Source: Capsulimonas corticalis
GTDB taxonomy: Bacteria; Armatimonadota; Armatimonadia; Armatimonadales; Capsulimonadaceae
Direction of reading: 5' to 3'
Length of the DNA stretch: 64,000 nucleotides
Assembly: GCF_003574315.2 (NCBI RefSeq)
Contig: NZ_AP025739.1
Location: 6,200,001 to 6,264,000 of the forward strand
This document shows, piece by piece, positions 17,009 to 25,741 of the stretch. The notes under the pieces are model-generated. The model saw nothing but the letters and a program-made list of their open reading frames with translations, was not told where the DNA came from and did not search any database. The position numbers and the translations under genes are program-made. Position 1 is the first letter of the stretch, and every line of letters starts with the position of its first letter.

Positions 17009-19234
17009 TTACGCCGCTTGCGCGAGGTCTTCGCCGGCAAGGCGGACGCTGAGGAAGGCGGCGACGCATTCGGGGTCCCATTGCTCCCCTGCCCCGCTGC
17101 GCAGGATTTCCAGGGCGTGCATCGGGTCCATGCCCTTGCGGTATGGGCGGTCGGTGGTCATGGCGCTGTAGGCGTCGGCGACGGCCATGACGCGGGCCAT
17201 GGGCGGGATGTTCAGGCCGGCGAGCGCGGCGGGATATCCCGATCCGTTCCAGCATTCGTGGTGGTGGCGCACGGCGTCCAGCGTGGGATGCAGGGCGGGA
17301 ATGGCGCCGACGATGATGGCGCCGAGCGTGGGATGCTCCTGAATGATCGTAATCTCTTCTTCCGTCAGCTTACCGGGCTTGCGCAGGATGGAATCGGGGA
17401 CGCCGATCTTGCCGACGTCGTGCAGAAGCGCGGCGACGCGCAGTACGTGCTTTTCTTCGGAGGACCAGCCGAGCTGTTCGGCGATCTCCAGACAATACAG
17501 CATCACGTCTTCCGAGTGATGGCGCGTGTAGCGATCCTTGTTGTCCACCGCGCTGACCAGGCCGTAAAGCATCGAGAAGCCGCTGACCGATTCGGCGAGC
17601 GACGCCCGCAGCAGATCGACGCCGTTGTCGCGCCCGCCGGTCTTCGCCCGGTGCAGGCGCTCCGTCGCCATCTCCAGCGTCAGCACACGCGTGGCGGCTT
17701 CGTCCGGGAACAGCGCCACTCCGGCGGAGACGCTGAGCGGGACGGCGCTCTCCGAGCCCGGCGGCTCATAGCTGATCTCTTCCAGGCGCTGGGTAAGGCG
17801 GGCGCGCAGCGACGCCACATCCTCGGCGCAGGCGCCGGGCATCAGGACAACGAACTCGTCGCCGCCGAAGCGGGCCATGCAGTCGTAGTAGCGAGTCGCG
17901 GCCCGCAGGGCGTCGGCGACACGCAGCAGCAATTCGTCGCCGACCTGATAGCCGTAGACTTCGTTGAAGAACCGGAAGTTGTCCAGATCGATGACAACGA
18001 CGGCGAGGGAATAGTTATCCTCCAGCGCGCGCGTCGCTTCATCGTCGAAACGCTTTTGGAAGGCGCGATGGTTGAGCAGGCCCGTCAGCGGGTCCAAATC
18101 CTGTTTGGCGAGCGCTTCGGCGAGCATCCGCTCACGCTCCACCTCCACTGCCCGGCGCTCGGTGATGTCCTGAATCGTTCCCTCGTAAAAGAGCACACGG
18201 CCTTCGGAATCGCGTACGCAGCGCGCATTCTCGGAAATCCACAGCGGCTCGCCATCCTTACGGCGCACCTGCGAGTCGAACTGGCTGACGCTGCCCCACG
18301 ATTCGATCAGCGCCAAGAACTCGCCGCGCCGGGTCGGATTGTGATAGATATCCCGGCCGACGTGATCGACAGACTCCATCAATTCGTCCGGGCTGTCATA
18401 CCCCAGGATCGCCGCCATGGAGGGATTGGCGCTGAGGATACGCCCGCCCATGGTGGTTTGGTAGATGCCTTCGACGGCGTTTTCGATAATACTGCGGTAA
18501 CGGACTTCGACTTTGACGCTTTCGGTGATGTCTGTACAGACACAGATCGCGCCGATGACCCGCCCCTCTTCGTCGAACTCCGGGCTGAACTGCGAGTCGA
18601 AGTAGATATCGCCCACATGCGTCGTTTCCCGGATTCTCTTGCCGGAAAGCGCGCGGTGCATGACGTCGATAATTTGCGGGTCGTCGCGATAAAGTTCGAA
18701 GACCGATCGGCCGACGACTTCGCCGGGGGTCAGTCCCAGAGAATTCAAAGCCTGGCCTTCCGAGAGCGTGATCACGCCTTTGGCGTCGACGGCGAACAGA
18801 ACCAGCGGAGCGCTGGTGAGGATGGCGTGCATCCGCCGCTGGCTTTCCTGTAAGTGGTTCTCGGATTCGCGCCGCTCCTCCACTTCGCGCCGCATCGCCT
18901 CGGTGGCGGCCGCGAGATCCTGTGTTCGCTCTTCGACAATCCCCTCCAGGCATTCGCAGGAGCGGCGCAAAGCCTCCTCGGCCCACTTGCGCGCTTCTTC
19001 CTCCTGCTGCATGCGCCGGCGCATCCGTTCGGAGAACGCCGACAGATAGGACGCGACGCCGCCGGCGATCGCTCCGACCAGCACAATGGAAATGACATCG
19101 GTCCGCCAATGAGACGGCCCGAGCAGCAGAAGGTTTTCGACAGTTTCGTAGGTCGCGGCGCACGCCGCCGCGATCAGGCCGATTTTGAGGGCGCGGGATC
19201 GCGGCGATGCGGTTTTCTGCTGTGAATGGATCAT
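17009..19234 (-). CDS. PAS-PAS-GGDEF-HD-GYP cyclic di-GMP turnover protein
   Basis: 741 residues: two N-terminal membrane helices (about 17-35, 47-65), a coiled coil, two PAS sensor domains (about 135-245, 250-365), a GGDEF diguanylate cyclase domain (about 385-545) and an HD-GYP phosphodiesterase domain (about 555-735). The cyclase motif RFGGDEF is intact and is preceded at the right distance by RYYD, the inhibitory I-site (RxxD). The hydrolase motifs LLHDVGKIGVPD, HHHE and GSGYP are also intact. One protein can thus both make and break c-di-GMP. The ATG overlaps the NERD gene stop by 4 nt, so both are read from one mRNA that begins with a c-di-GMP riboswitch. Confidence 0.95.
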   Translation of the reverse strand: MIHSQQKTASPRSRALKIGLIAAACAATYETVENLLLLGPSHWRTDVISIVLVGAIAGGVASYLSAFSERMRRRMQQEEEARKWAEEALRRSCECLEGIVEERTQDLAAATEAMRREVEERRESENHLQESQRRMHAILTSAPLVLFAVDAKGVITLSEGQALNSLGLTPGEVVGRSVFELYRDDPQIIDVMHRALSGKRIRETTHVGDIYFDSQFSPEFDEEGRVIGAICVCTDITESVKVEVRYRSIIENAVEGIYQTTMGGRILSANPSMAAILGYDSPDELMESVDHVGRDIYHNPTRRGEFLALIESWGSVSQFDSQVRRKDGEPLWISENARCVRDSEGRVLFYEGTIQDITERRAVEVERERMLAEALAKQDLDPLTGLLNHRAFQKRFDDEATRALEDNYSLAVVVIDLDNFRFFNEVYGYQVGDELLLRVADALRAATRYYDCMARFGGDEFVVLMPGACAEDVASLRARLTQRLEEISYEPPGSESAVPLSVSAGVALFPDEAATRVLTLEMATERLHRAKTGGRDNGVDLLRASLAESVSGFSMLYGLVSAVDNKDRYTRHHSEDVMLYCLEIAEQLGWSSEEKHVLRVAALLHDVGKIGVPDSILRKPGKLTEEEITIIQEHPTLGAIIVGAIPALHPTLDAVRHHHECWNGSGYPAALAGLNIPPMARVMAVADAYSAMTTDRPYRKGMDPMHALEILRSGAGEQWDPECVAAFLSVRLAGEDLAQAA

Positions 19235-20028
19235 GATGGGACACCTGGGAGAGTGGGATTTGGAGCGTGCGCTCCCAGCGGCGCAATCGCTTCACCCGCA
19301 TTCGAAATTGAGGGACCGAACAGTTTTTCAAGCTCCAAAGTATTCAAGCCGCCGGATGGCGCGGAAAGCTTCTGAACGTGCTCCAGGAGCCCCGACAAAC
19401 GCACCATCGGAATCGTGGGATGCACGCAGTCCAGTTTGAGAGTGTCCGGAAACACGACGACGCCATGGACCGGCGCTTCCATATCGCAATCCACCAGATA
19501 GTGCTGGACCGCCTTGCGGTTGCGTTTCAATTGTTTCGAGACACTGCTGCGCATCGGCTGGCGCACACCGTCGTCGTGCAGGCGGAACCAGGCGTCGCCG
19601 TGGCAGGTATAGTGACCGGTGTAAGTTTTGACCTCGACCACCAGAACGCCGAAGGGACCGATCACGAGCAGATCGGCGTCGCCCTGGTGCGTGCCGGGAA
19701 CGACAAAATTGGCGACGCAGGAGTAGCCGTCCGGCAGCGATTTGAGCGTCGTCAGCGCCGTCTCCTCGCCTTCCGCGCCGCGCAGATAACGATTGTAGTT
19801 ACGCATGGCCTTGACGCCGATGTTGACGCCGCCCAGCGCGAGGAAAGCGGCCGCCGCGAATCCGTAGCCGCCAAAATGCGCCGCCTCGGACCAGAGGAGC
19901 ACACCGCCGCCGACTCCCGCCACCGCGAGGGTTCCTTCAATACGCATGACCTTGTCCGCGTACCGCGCATGCCGAATCACTTTCATATGATCTATTGTCG
20001 GCAGGATGATTGCCTTGCTCCAGATCAT
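19231..20028 (-). CDS. NERD-domain (nuclease-related) membrane protein
   Basis: 265 residues. Two hydrophobic helices (about 33-48, 55-72) precede a NERD domain (about 85-200), a PD-(D/E)xK nuclease-like fold. The expected acidic and basic residues are present: Glu89 region, Asp117 and Asp119 (HQGDADLLV), Glu132 and Lys134 (VVEVKTY). NERD proteins are mostly uncharacterised; DNA or RNA processing is presumed. It is the first gene after the c-di-GMP riboswitch and overlaps the cyclase/hydrolase gene by ATGA, so its output should respond to c-di-GMP. Start ATG 20028 has a short GGA site; ATG 19986 is possible. Confidence 0.85.
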   Translation of the reverse strand: MIWSKAIILPTIDHMKVIRHARYADKVMRIEGTLAVAGVGGGVLLWSEAAHFGGYGFAAAAFLALGGVNIGVKAMRNYNRYLRGAEGEETALTTLKSLPDGYSCVANFVVPGTHQGDADLLVIGPFGVLVVEVKTYTGHYTCHGDAWFRLHDDGVRQPMRSSVSKQLKRNRKAVQHYLVDCDMEAPVHGVVVFPDTLKLDCVHPTIPMVRLSGLLEHVQKLSAPSGGLNTLELEKLFGPSISNAGEAIAPLGAHAPNPTLPGVPS

Positions 20029-20070
20029 TTTTCCATGAAGCGAGCAGGTGTTAACAGGGAATCTGAAACG

Positions 20071-20115
20071 TACAAAACGCCCGAGCCTCTTCCTAGAAGA
20101 GACCGGGCGTTTTGT
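20071..20115 (-). terminator. Terminator hairpin in the riboswitch expression platform
   Basis: Long stem: minus strand ACAAAACGCCCG pairs with CGGGCGTTTTGT, and inner CTCTTC with GAAGAG. It lies directly after the c-di-GMP-I aptamer and before the NERD start, so it is the likely switch element. Confidence 0.8.
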
Positions 20116-20127
20116 AATCTATAGCAC

Positions 20128-20242
20128 GCACTCGCACTTTCGGAAACGTGGCTGCCATTCCGGGTCCGCCATCGGCGGTCCGGTTTCAGGCCCATGCGCT
20201 TTGCGTCCTCCCCTTTCGGAGAGTTTGCCTTTGTCGAGCAGC
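20128..20242 (-). ncRNA. Cyclic di-GMP-I (GEMM-I) riboswitch aptamer
   Basis: On the minus strand the conserved GEMM-I segments appear in order: AAAGGCAAAC, a stem capped by a GAAA tetraloop (CTCTCC-GAAA-GGGGAG), GACGCAAAGC, GGGCCTGAAAC, then ATGGCAGCCACGTTTCC. The closing stem is GCTCG with CGAG near the ends. These blocks match the Vc2-type fold in which the tetraloop docks in a receptor and c-di-GMP sits at the three-way junction. A terminator hairpin follows, then the NERD and GGDEF/HD-GYP genes. Direction of control (on or off) cannot be read with certainty. Confidence 0.9.
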
Positions 20243-20265
20243 GATCGGTGGGTTATGGTGATATC

Positions 20266-20271
20266 ATTATA
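20266..20271 (-). promoter_or_regulatory. -10 element ahead of the riboswitch
   Basis: Minus-strand TATAAT about 25-30 nt before the aptamer; no good -35 is seen. Confidence 0.5.
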
Positions 20272-20312
20272 GGAGTTTCACCGGGATTTCTTTACCTGTC
20301 ATTCCTACGGAG

Positions 20313-21353
20313 TTACGCGTAAGGTCCGACTCTGGCCTTTTTATAGATCATATTGAGCAGATTGACCGCATGGCGCGCGCCTTCGGCTGAGACCTGCGGA
20401 GAGCGTCCCTCCCGCACGGCCAGCACGAAGTCGCGAATATTGCCGTAGTGGCCGTCGCCCACCAGCGCCGCCGGATCCTTGGATGTGTTCGACTGCGGCG
20501 CTTCGCCGCCGCTCAGGTCGCCAAAGTCGTCCTCGTACGGATCCCTGGTCGTGAAGTGCGCCAAATGATCGCCCACCAGCATCGCGCTGCCCTTGGTTCC
20601 GCTCACGTCGATGCGCTCCGGGAAGCCGTCGTAGGCCAGGGTCGTCATGGTGATCGTCCCCAGCGCGCCGTTCTGGAAGCGCACGGTCGCGACGCCCAAA
20701 GTCTCAGCCTCGATCGTTCGATGGAAGCCGGGCGTCAACGTCGCCGAGATCACTTCCTCCACCGGTCCGGCCAGCCATTGGACTTTGTCGAGGCTGTGAA
20801 TGCCTTGATTGGAAAAGACACCCGCGTCCAGCGCCCACGTCCCGCGCCAATCGCCGCTGTCGTAGTACTCCTGGCTGCGATACCACTTGGTTTCGGCGCA
20901 GGCGAGCACGATCTCCCCGAATGCGCCGGATTCCACGGCCCGCTTCACCTTACGCGCTGCCGGAGAGAACCGCTCCTGGAAGACGCCCCCATAAGTCACG
21001 CCCGCCGCCTTCGCCGCCGCGATTGCTTCGTCCACCGCATCGATCCACACGTCCAGCGGCTTTTCGGACAGAATATGCTTGCCCGCGCGCGCAGCCTGCG
21101 CCGCCATCGGCCCATGCAGACCGCTCGGCGTGCAGAGCGTCACCGAATCGATGTCCGGACTGGCGATCATCTCTTCAAACGATCCAAAGACTTTGCCGCC
21201 GTACTTGCCGACAAACTCCTCCGCCCGGCCGGGAGCAGCATCCGTCGCCCCCACAAGCCGCGCAAGCCCTTCTTCTTCTAGACGCCGCAGCGCATCCCCA
21301 TGTGTCCCTGAGATCACGCCGCAGCCCACGACGCCCACGCGCAAAAGTTCCAT
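20313..21353 (-). CDS. Gfo/Idh/MocA-family oxidoreductase
   Basis: 346 residues with the dinucleotide motif VGVVGCGVISGTHGDAL at the N-terminus and EKP at 97-99, followed by the C-terminal domain containing GIHSLDKVQWL, where the family usually carries a conserved His and Asp. It is a sugar or polyol dehydrogenase of unknown specificity. It lies 139 nt downstream of the GH29 fucosidase gene in the same direction, so it may process the released sugar; that is inference. It is not closely similar to the other dehydrogenase in the window (8404-9426). Confidence 0.88.
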   Translation of the reverse strand: MELLRVGVVGCGVISGTHGDALRRLEEEGLARLVGATDAAPGRAEEFVGKYGGKVFGSFEEMIASPDIDSVTLCTPSGLHGPMAAQAARAGKHILSEKPLDVWIDAVDEAIAAAKAAGVTYGGVFQERFSPAARKVKRAVESGAFGEIVLACAETKWYRSQEYYDSGDWRGTWALDAGVFSNQGIHSLDKVQWLAGPVEEVISATLTPGFHRTIEAETLGVATVRFQNGALGTITMTTLAYDGFPERIDVSGTKGSAMLVGDHLAHFTTRDPYEDDFGDLSGGEAPQSNTSKDPAALVGDGHYGNIRDFVLAVREGRSPQVSAEGARHAVNLLNMIYKKARVGPYA

Positions 21354-21492
21354 AATCGCACTCCCTGCCTGGTAATTCTCGCGCCTATCACAAACGCTGA
21401 GCCACTGTTAGCCGACAAAGGCTCGTTGTCCTGCGCGAATGTTGGGCAGGCCTCATTCCCCGGAGGAATAGAGACTAATACGGAAATAGGGA

Positions 21493-23547
21493 TTATCGCT
21501 TTTTGAGCGCCAGCGCCGCGAGATTGATCGCCTTCCAAGACGCCGGGTCCGCAGGGCGCACGATCACCGTATAATCTCCCGCCTTCTCGATGTTCAGCGG
21601 CCCGCCGGTCACCTCGGCGTACTTGTCCCAATCTCCCGTGATGGGAGCGGCCATGGAAACGACGCTTCCGATTCCGGAGACGACGAGAAAGTGCGCGCCT
21701 TCGAGGGAGGAGGTCTTTGTGGTGATGTCATATGCGCCGGGCGTGTCGAAATGCACGCGCCAGGAGGCGGAGTCGGTGGCGTTGTCCCAGTAGCCGATGT
21801 TGGGGGTGGCGCCTTCCTGCGCCTGCATATTGCCGCTCAGCGCGGCGCTGCTCGGGGTGAGAGTGATGGAGCCGTCGGCGGCAGGGCTTACCAACGGCGT
21901 GGTGTCCGTGTAGGGGACGGGCTTCAGGCCGTCGCCCCGGATCTGGAGCGTGTACACATAGTCGCACGGCTTCCGGTCGGGGAGCGTCACCGCGAGGCCA
22001 TCGCCGGTTTGCGCCCATGTGATTTTGCCGGAATGCCCGAGCAGCCGCACATCGCGGATCTTGCCGGAGGCAGATGCGAGAGATCGGACGACGAGTTTGC
22101 CGTCCGTGGGCCAGGCCATGGCGTGGGCGTACAGCACGCCGCGCTTCTGCATAAACCGGAAGTCGCGCGATGTATACCGGCGATTGCTCTCGTTAAACCC
22201 CTGCGCGTGAACCGCCGGACCGGCGCTGGCCGGTCCTTCGCCAAAGATATCCCAGGGGCGAGTCCCATAAATCCCTTCGCCGCTGACCTTGATCCAGCGG
22301 CTGAAGTCCGCCAGAAACGCCAGTTCGTCCGGATCCGGCGTCCCGCTGCCCGGAAGCGGAATATTGAGCATCAGGTTGCCGTTTTTGCTGACGATGTCCA
22401 CCAGCATGTGCGCGACCTGATCGGGCGTCTTATAACCGTGGTTGTTGTAGAGGCCGATGTCGTAGTGCCAGTTGCCGATGCAGGTGTCCGTCTGGAACGG
22501 CTCCGGCTCGATGCGATTGCTGACGCCGCGCTCCAAGTCCATCACAAGACACTTTTGCTGCTGGGCATTGAGAATCTTGCCGTTCACGACGGCTTCCAGC
22601 TTACCGCCGCGCCGCTGCATATTGGTATTGTAGAAATGCGCGGCGATCCTCAGGCCAACATCGCTGATGGGATAGAACGGAAGCACGGTGTCGTCGAAAT
22701 ACACCTGGTCGGGGTGATATTTGTCAATCAGTTCGATGGTGCGCTTGTAGAATTTTTCGATATACGCGGCGCTGGGCAGGTCGCCATGTCCGTCATTTTT
22801 CCAATCCCACTCCAGCCCCATCGGAGCGTGCGCCTGCGCGTACAGGTCCTGTGGATCGTAGCCATCCCACCACAGGCCCTTGCCGTCCGATTTTGTCAGA
22901 TGGCCGTCATAGGGAACGCCGGCCAGCGGACCGGCTTTGTCCGCGCCCTGCGAGGTTTCATAAAAGGTCCAGGCGTGCGCCGCGTGGACGCTCACACTGA
23001 AGCGCAGTCCCGCCGCCCGCGCGGCTTTTTCCCAGCCACCGACCAGATCCTTCTTCGGGCCGAGCGCCACGCTGTTCCAGGGCTGATAGCTCGACGCGTA
23101 ATTGTCAAAGTTATCGTGGTGGTTCGCGAGGCACATGAAGTATTTGGCGCCGGCCGCTTTGTAGAGCGACATCAGATGCTCCGGATCCCAGGATTCGGCT
23201 TTCCAATCGTGGATGACCTCTTTAAAGCCGGCCTTGGAAGGATGCCCATAGGTTTCGCATTGGTATTTGTAATCGTGGCTGCCTTCTTCATACATCCCGC
23301 GCGCGTACCAATCGCCCTGTCCTGGCTGGCACTGCGGCCCCCAGTGCGCCCAGATACCGAACTTGGCGTCCCGGAACCAGTCGGGGCACTGGTATTGCTC
23401 CAGCGATTCCCAGGTGGGCTGGAACTTGTCCAAATCACGATTCGAGGAGTTCTTGGCGTAGACCGGGTTCCGGCCTGGATCCCAGAGCGCGAGGCCGGCG
23501 GCGGCGAAGGCGCTGGTCTTGAGGAATTTGCGGCGCGAGAGTGACAT
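21493..23547 (-). CDS. Exported alpha-L-fucosidase (GH29)
   Basis: 684 residues. The N-terminus SRRKFLKTSAFAAAGLAL is a Tat signal. The catalytic barrel begins with WFRDAKFGIWAHWGPQ, the GH29 hallmark, and includes GAKYFMCLANHHDNFDNY and a VYFDD strand end that probably carries the nucleophile. After about residue 430 come beta-rich modules, the last ending in a carbohydrate-binding-like domain. GH29 enzymes cleave alpha-L-fucose from glycans outside the cytoplasm. Position next to a Gfo/Idh/MocA gene fits sugar use. The acid/base residue is not identifiable by eye. Confidence 0.88.
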   Translation of the reverse strand: MSLSRRKFLKTSAFAAAGLALWDPGRNPVYAKNSSNRDLDKFQPTWESLEQYQCPDWFRDAKFGIWAHWGPQCQPGQGDWYARGMYEEGSHDYKYQCETYGHPSKAGFKEVIHDWKAESWDPEHLMSLYKAAGAKYFMCLANHHDNFDNYASSYQPWNSVALGPKKDLVGGWEKAARAAGLRFSVSVHAAHAWTFYETSQGADKAGPLAGVPYDGHLTKSDGKGLWWDGYDPQDLYAQAHAPMGLEWDWKNDGHGDLPSAAYIEKFYKRTIELIDKYHPDQVYFDDTVLPFYPISDVGLRIAAHFYNTNMQRRGGKLEAVVNGKILNAQQQKCLVMDLERGVSNRIEPEPFQTDTCIGNWHYDIGLYNNHGYKTPDQVAHMLVDIVSKNGNLMLNIPLPGSGTPDPDELAFLADFSRWIKVSGEGIYGTRPWDIFGEGPASAGPAVHAQGFNESNRRYTSRDFRFMQKRGVLYAHAMAWPTDGKLVVRSLASASGKIRDVRLLGHSGKITWAQTGDGLAVTLPDRKPCDYVYTLQIRGDGLKPVPYTDTTPLVSPAADGSITLTPSSAALSGNMQAQEGATPNIGYWDNATDSASWRVHFDTPGAYDITTKTSSLEGAHFLVVSGIGSVVSMAAPITGDWDKYAEVTGGPLNIEKAGDYTVIVRPADPASWKAINLAALALKKR

Positions 23548-23717
23548 ACAAGGATCCTTTCCAAATCAGCCTGATAGGTTGCAACGACGACATTCCAAAC
23601 ACAGGTGACTGAGGGGCGCGGAAATATGTGTCATTCTACAGGAATTCGACGGTTCGGGGTATGGGGAAAGCCGCCGAGTTTATGGACTTTTCCGCATCTC
23701 CGAAGAACGAACAGGGT

Positions 23718-23758
23718 CAAAAAGCCGAAAACCCCGCACAAAGCGCGGGGTTTTCGGC
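23718..23758 (-). terminator. Terminator of the der operon
   Basis: Stem GCCGAAAACCCCGC / GCGGGGTTTTCGGC with a short loop, followed on the minus strand by TTTTT. Confidence 0.85.
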
Positions 23759-23767
23759 ATGAGAGAT

Positions 23768-24217
23768 CTACGCGCCGGAGCGCAGCTCTTCGTATTTTTC
23801 TAAGAACTTGTCCACCTCGGGGGCCAGGACTTCATCGACGTTCCAGGACATCTGGATAGTCTGCATTTTGCTCTCAATGCCTTTGAGCTGCAACTGCACG
23901 CCGCCGGATTCGTTGCGCGTGATCTCCACGTCCTGAACCGGACGCGGGCGGCTCAGCGTAAAGCCGATCTTGCCGAAGATACGACCGAAGGCCCAGCCCA
24001 GGCCGATCAATGCGAGGCCGAGAAGCAGCAGACCGGAGCCGAGGCCAATGCCCAGCGTCTGCGAGCGGCGCAGGGCGGCTTCTTCCAGCTCCGCCATCTT
24101 GTCGCGCAAAGGCTCGCTGGGTTCGATTTGAAATGAGCCGTCATCGCTGAGGATCAGGGCCCCATGCTCCTGCGGCGACAGCACGCTCTTGAAACGCATC
24201 CTTGCAACTTCCGTCAC
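23768..24217 (-). CDS. Membrane protein of unknown function next to der
   Basis: 149 residues, one or two membrane helices (about 55-78) between an N-terminal region with an acidic helix and a C-terminal soluble part. Not recognised. A GTG start at 24217, preceded by AAGGGA, lies two bases after the der stop, so the genes are co-transcribed; an in-frame ATG at 24199 is an alternative. A terminator follows. Confidence 0.7.
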   Translation of the reverse strand: MTEVARMRFKSVLSPQEHGALILSDDGSFQIEPSEPLRDKMAELEEAALRRSQTLGIGLGSGLLLLGLALIGLGWAFGRIFGKIGFTLSRPRPVQDVEITRNESGGVQLQLKGIESKMQTIQMSWNVDEVLAPEVDKFLEKYEELRSGA

Positions 24218-24219
24218 GG

Positions 24220-25590
24220 TTAATGATCCCTTTCCTTGTCCGCCGCCTTGCGCACCTCGATCTGCAGAGGCGTTCCTTCAAAGGCGTACGTCTTGCGGAT
24301 CTGATTTTCCAGATAGCGCTTGTAGGAGAAGTGCATCAGCTCGGGATCGTTCACGAACAGAACGATCTTGGGAGGCTTAACCGTCGGCATGGTGGCGTAG
24401 TAGATCTTGAGCTGCTTGCCGTGATCCAGGTAGGGATGCGCGTCGGACGCATCGCGCAGCAGGCGGTTGAGTTCGCCCGTCGGGATCCGCATCGCGTGGT
24501 TCTCGGCGGCGTCGAGCGCCGTCTCCACGGCGGCGGTCACGCCCTTGCCGGTCGTGGCGCTGGTGAAGGCGAGCGCGGCGTAGGCCATGAAGTTCATGCC
24601 GTCGCGCATTTCCTCACTGAAGATCTTCATCGGGTTCTGGCCCGGCATCTCTTCCAGGACATCCTGGCGGCCGAGATCCCACTTGTTGACGACAATAACC
24701 GCCGCTCGGCCGCGCTCGTGGGCGAAGCCGCCGACGCGCTTATCACCGTCGGTGAGTCCGTCGTTGGAATCGATCACCAGCATGACGACATCGGCGCGGT
24801 CGATGGCGCGCAGGGCGCGCAGCACCGTATAGTATTCGACGCTTCCCTGAACTTTGCCGGCGCGCCGGATGCCCGCCGTATCGATAAAGACCAGTTCCCG
24901 GCCATTGAAGTTAAACGTGGTGTCGATGGAGTCGCGCGTGGTGCCGGCGACCGGGGAAACGATCACGCGCTGTTCGCCTAGGATCGCATTCAGCAGCGAC
25001 GACTTGCCGACATTCGGGCGGCCGATGATGGCGATCTTGATCCGCTCATCCTCGATCTCTTCGGCTTTGTCCTTATCTTCCGCTGGGAAGTGGCCCACGA
25101 TGGCGTCGAGCGCATCGCCCAGACCACGTCCGCTCAGCGCGGAGACAGGAAAGACTTCCGAAAAGCCCAGGGAGTAGACTTCCGGGACATTGCGATACTC
25201 TTGATCGCCATTGTCCACTTTATTCGCGATCACCACGAGCGGCTTGGGAGAACGGCGCAGCGCGTTGGCGAGCTCGATATCGTCGGCGGTGACTCCAGTG
25301 GTGGTGTCGATGACGAAGACGACGACATCGGCCTCCTCCATCGCGATCTCCGCCTGGCCGCGGATCTGCGCCTTGAGCGGATCCGTTTCGAACATCTGAA
25401 TACCGCCGGTGTCGATCAGCGTGTACTCTCGTCCGAGCCACTCGCCGTCGGCGTACAGACGGTCGCGGGTAATGCCGGGCGTATCCTCAACAATGGCGAT
25501 ACGCTTACCGACGAGACGATTAAAAAGGGTGGATTTGCCGACGTTTGGACGTCCGACAATTGCGACCAGAGGTCGATCAGAAACGCTCAC
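24220..25590 (-). CDS. der: Ribosome assembly GTPase Der (EngA)
   Basis: 456 residues with two tandem GTPase domains and a C-terminal KH-like domain, the arrangement unique to Der, which helps mature the 50S subunit. First G domain: GRPNVGKST, DTPGITRD, NKVD; second: GRPNVGKSS, PVAGTTRDS, NKWD. GTG 25590 is preceded by GAAGGAG with seven bases between; the frame stays open 12 codons further up but without a better site. A sigma-70-like promoter sits about 70 nt upstream. The small membrane gene follows in the operon. Confidence 0.96.
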   Translation of the reverse strand: MSVSDRPLVAIVGRPNVGKSTLFNRLVGKRIAIVEDTPGITRDRLYADGEWLGREYTLIDTGGIQMFETDPLKAQIRGQAEIAMEEADVVVFVIDTTTGVTADDIELANALRRSPKPLVVIANKVDNGDQEYRNVPEVYSLGFSEVFPVSALSGRGLGDALDAIVGHFPAEDKDKAEEIEDERIKIAIIGRPNVGKSSLLNAILGEQRVIVSPVAGTTRDSIDTTFNFNGRELVFIDTAGIRRAGKVQGSVEYYTVLRALRAIDRADVVMLVIDSNDGLTDGDKRVGGFAHERGRAAVIVVNKWDLGRQDVLEEMPGQNPMKIFSEEMRDGMNFMAYAALAFTSATTGKGVTAAVETALDAAENHAMRIPTGELNRLLRDASDAHPYLDHGKQLKIYYATMPTVKPPKIVLFVNDPELMHFSYKRYLENQIRKTYAFEGTPLQIEVRKAADKERDH

Positions 25591-25655
25591 AGTGAAACTC
25601 CTTCGAAGCGGCCGAGGCGACGGCATGACGGCGCCGGGCTTCGAAAACTCGCCTT

Positions 25656-25685
25656 AGTTTAGCACATGGTAAGCTGCAAAGTCAA
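25656..25685 (-). promoter_or_regulatory. Sigma-70 promoter of der
   Basis: Minus strand TTGACT (25680-25685), 18-nt spacer, TAAACT (25656-25661). Confidence 0.6.
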
Positions 25686-25741
25686 CGGAGGGAGGGGGGC
25701 GGCGAGGCGCAAAGGTATCGACAACTATCAACAATGCGATA

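Noticed and set aside
16781-18853. 690-codon open frame opposite the GGDEF/HD-GYP gene
   Set aside because: Mirror of a clear multi-domain protein; composition (His, Arg, Gly-rich) is that of a shadow frame.
21691-23544. 617-codon frame opposite the GH29 gene
   Set aside because: Shadow of a well-supported gene; no motif.
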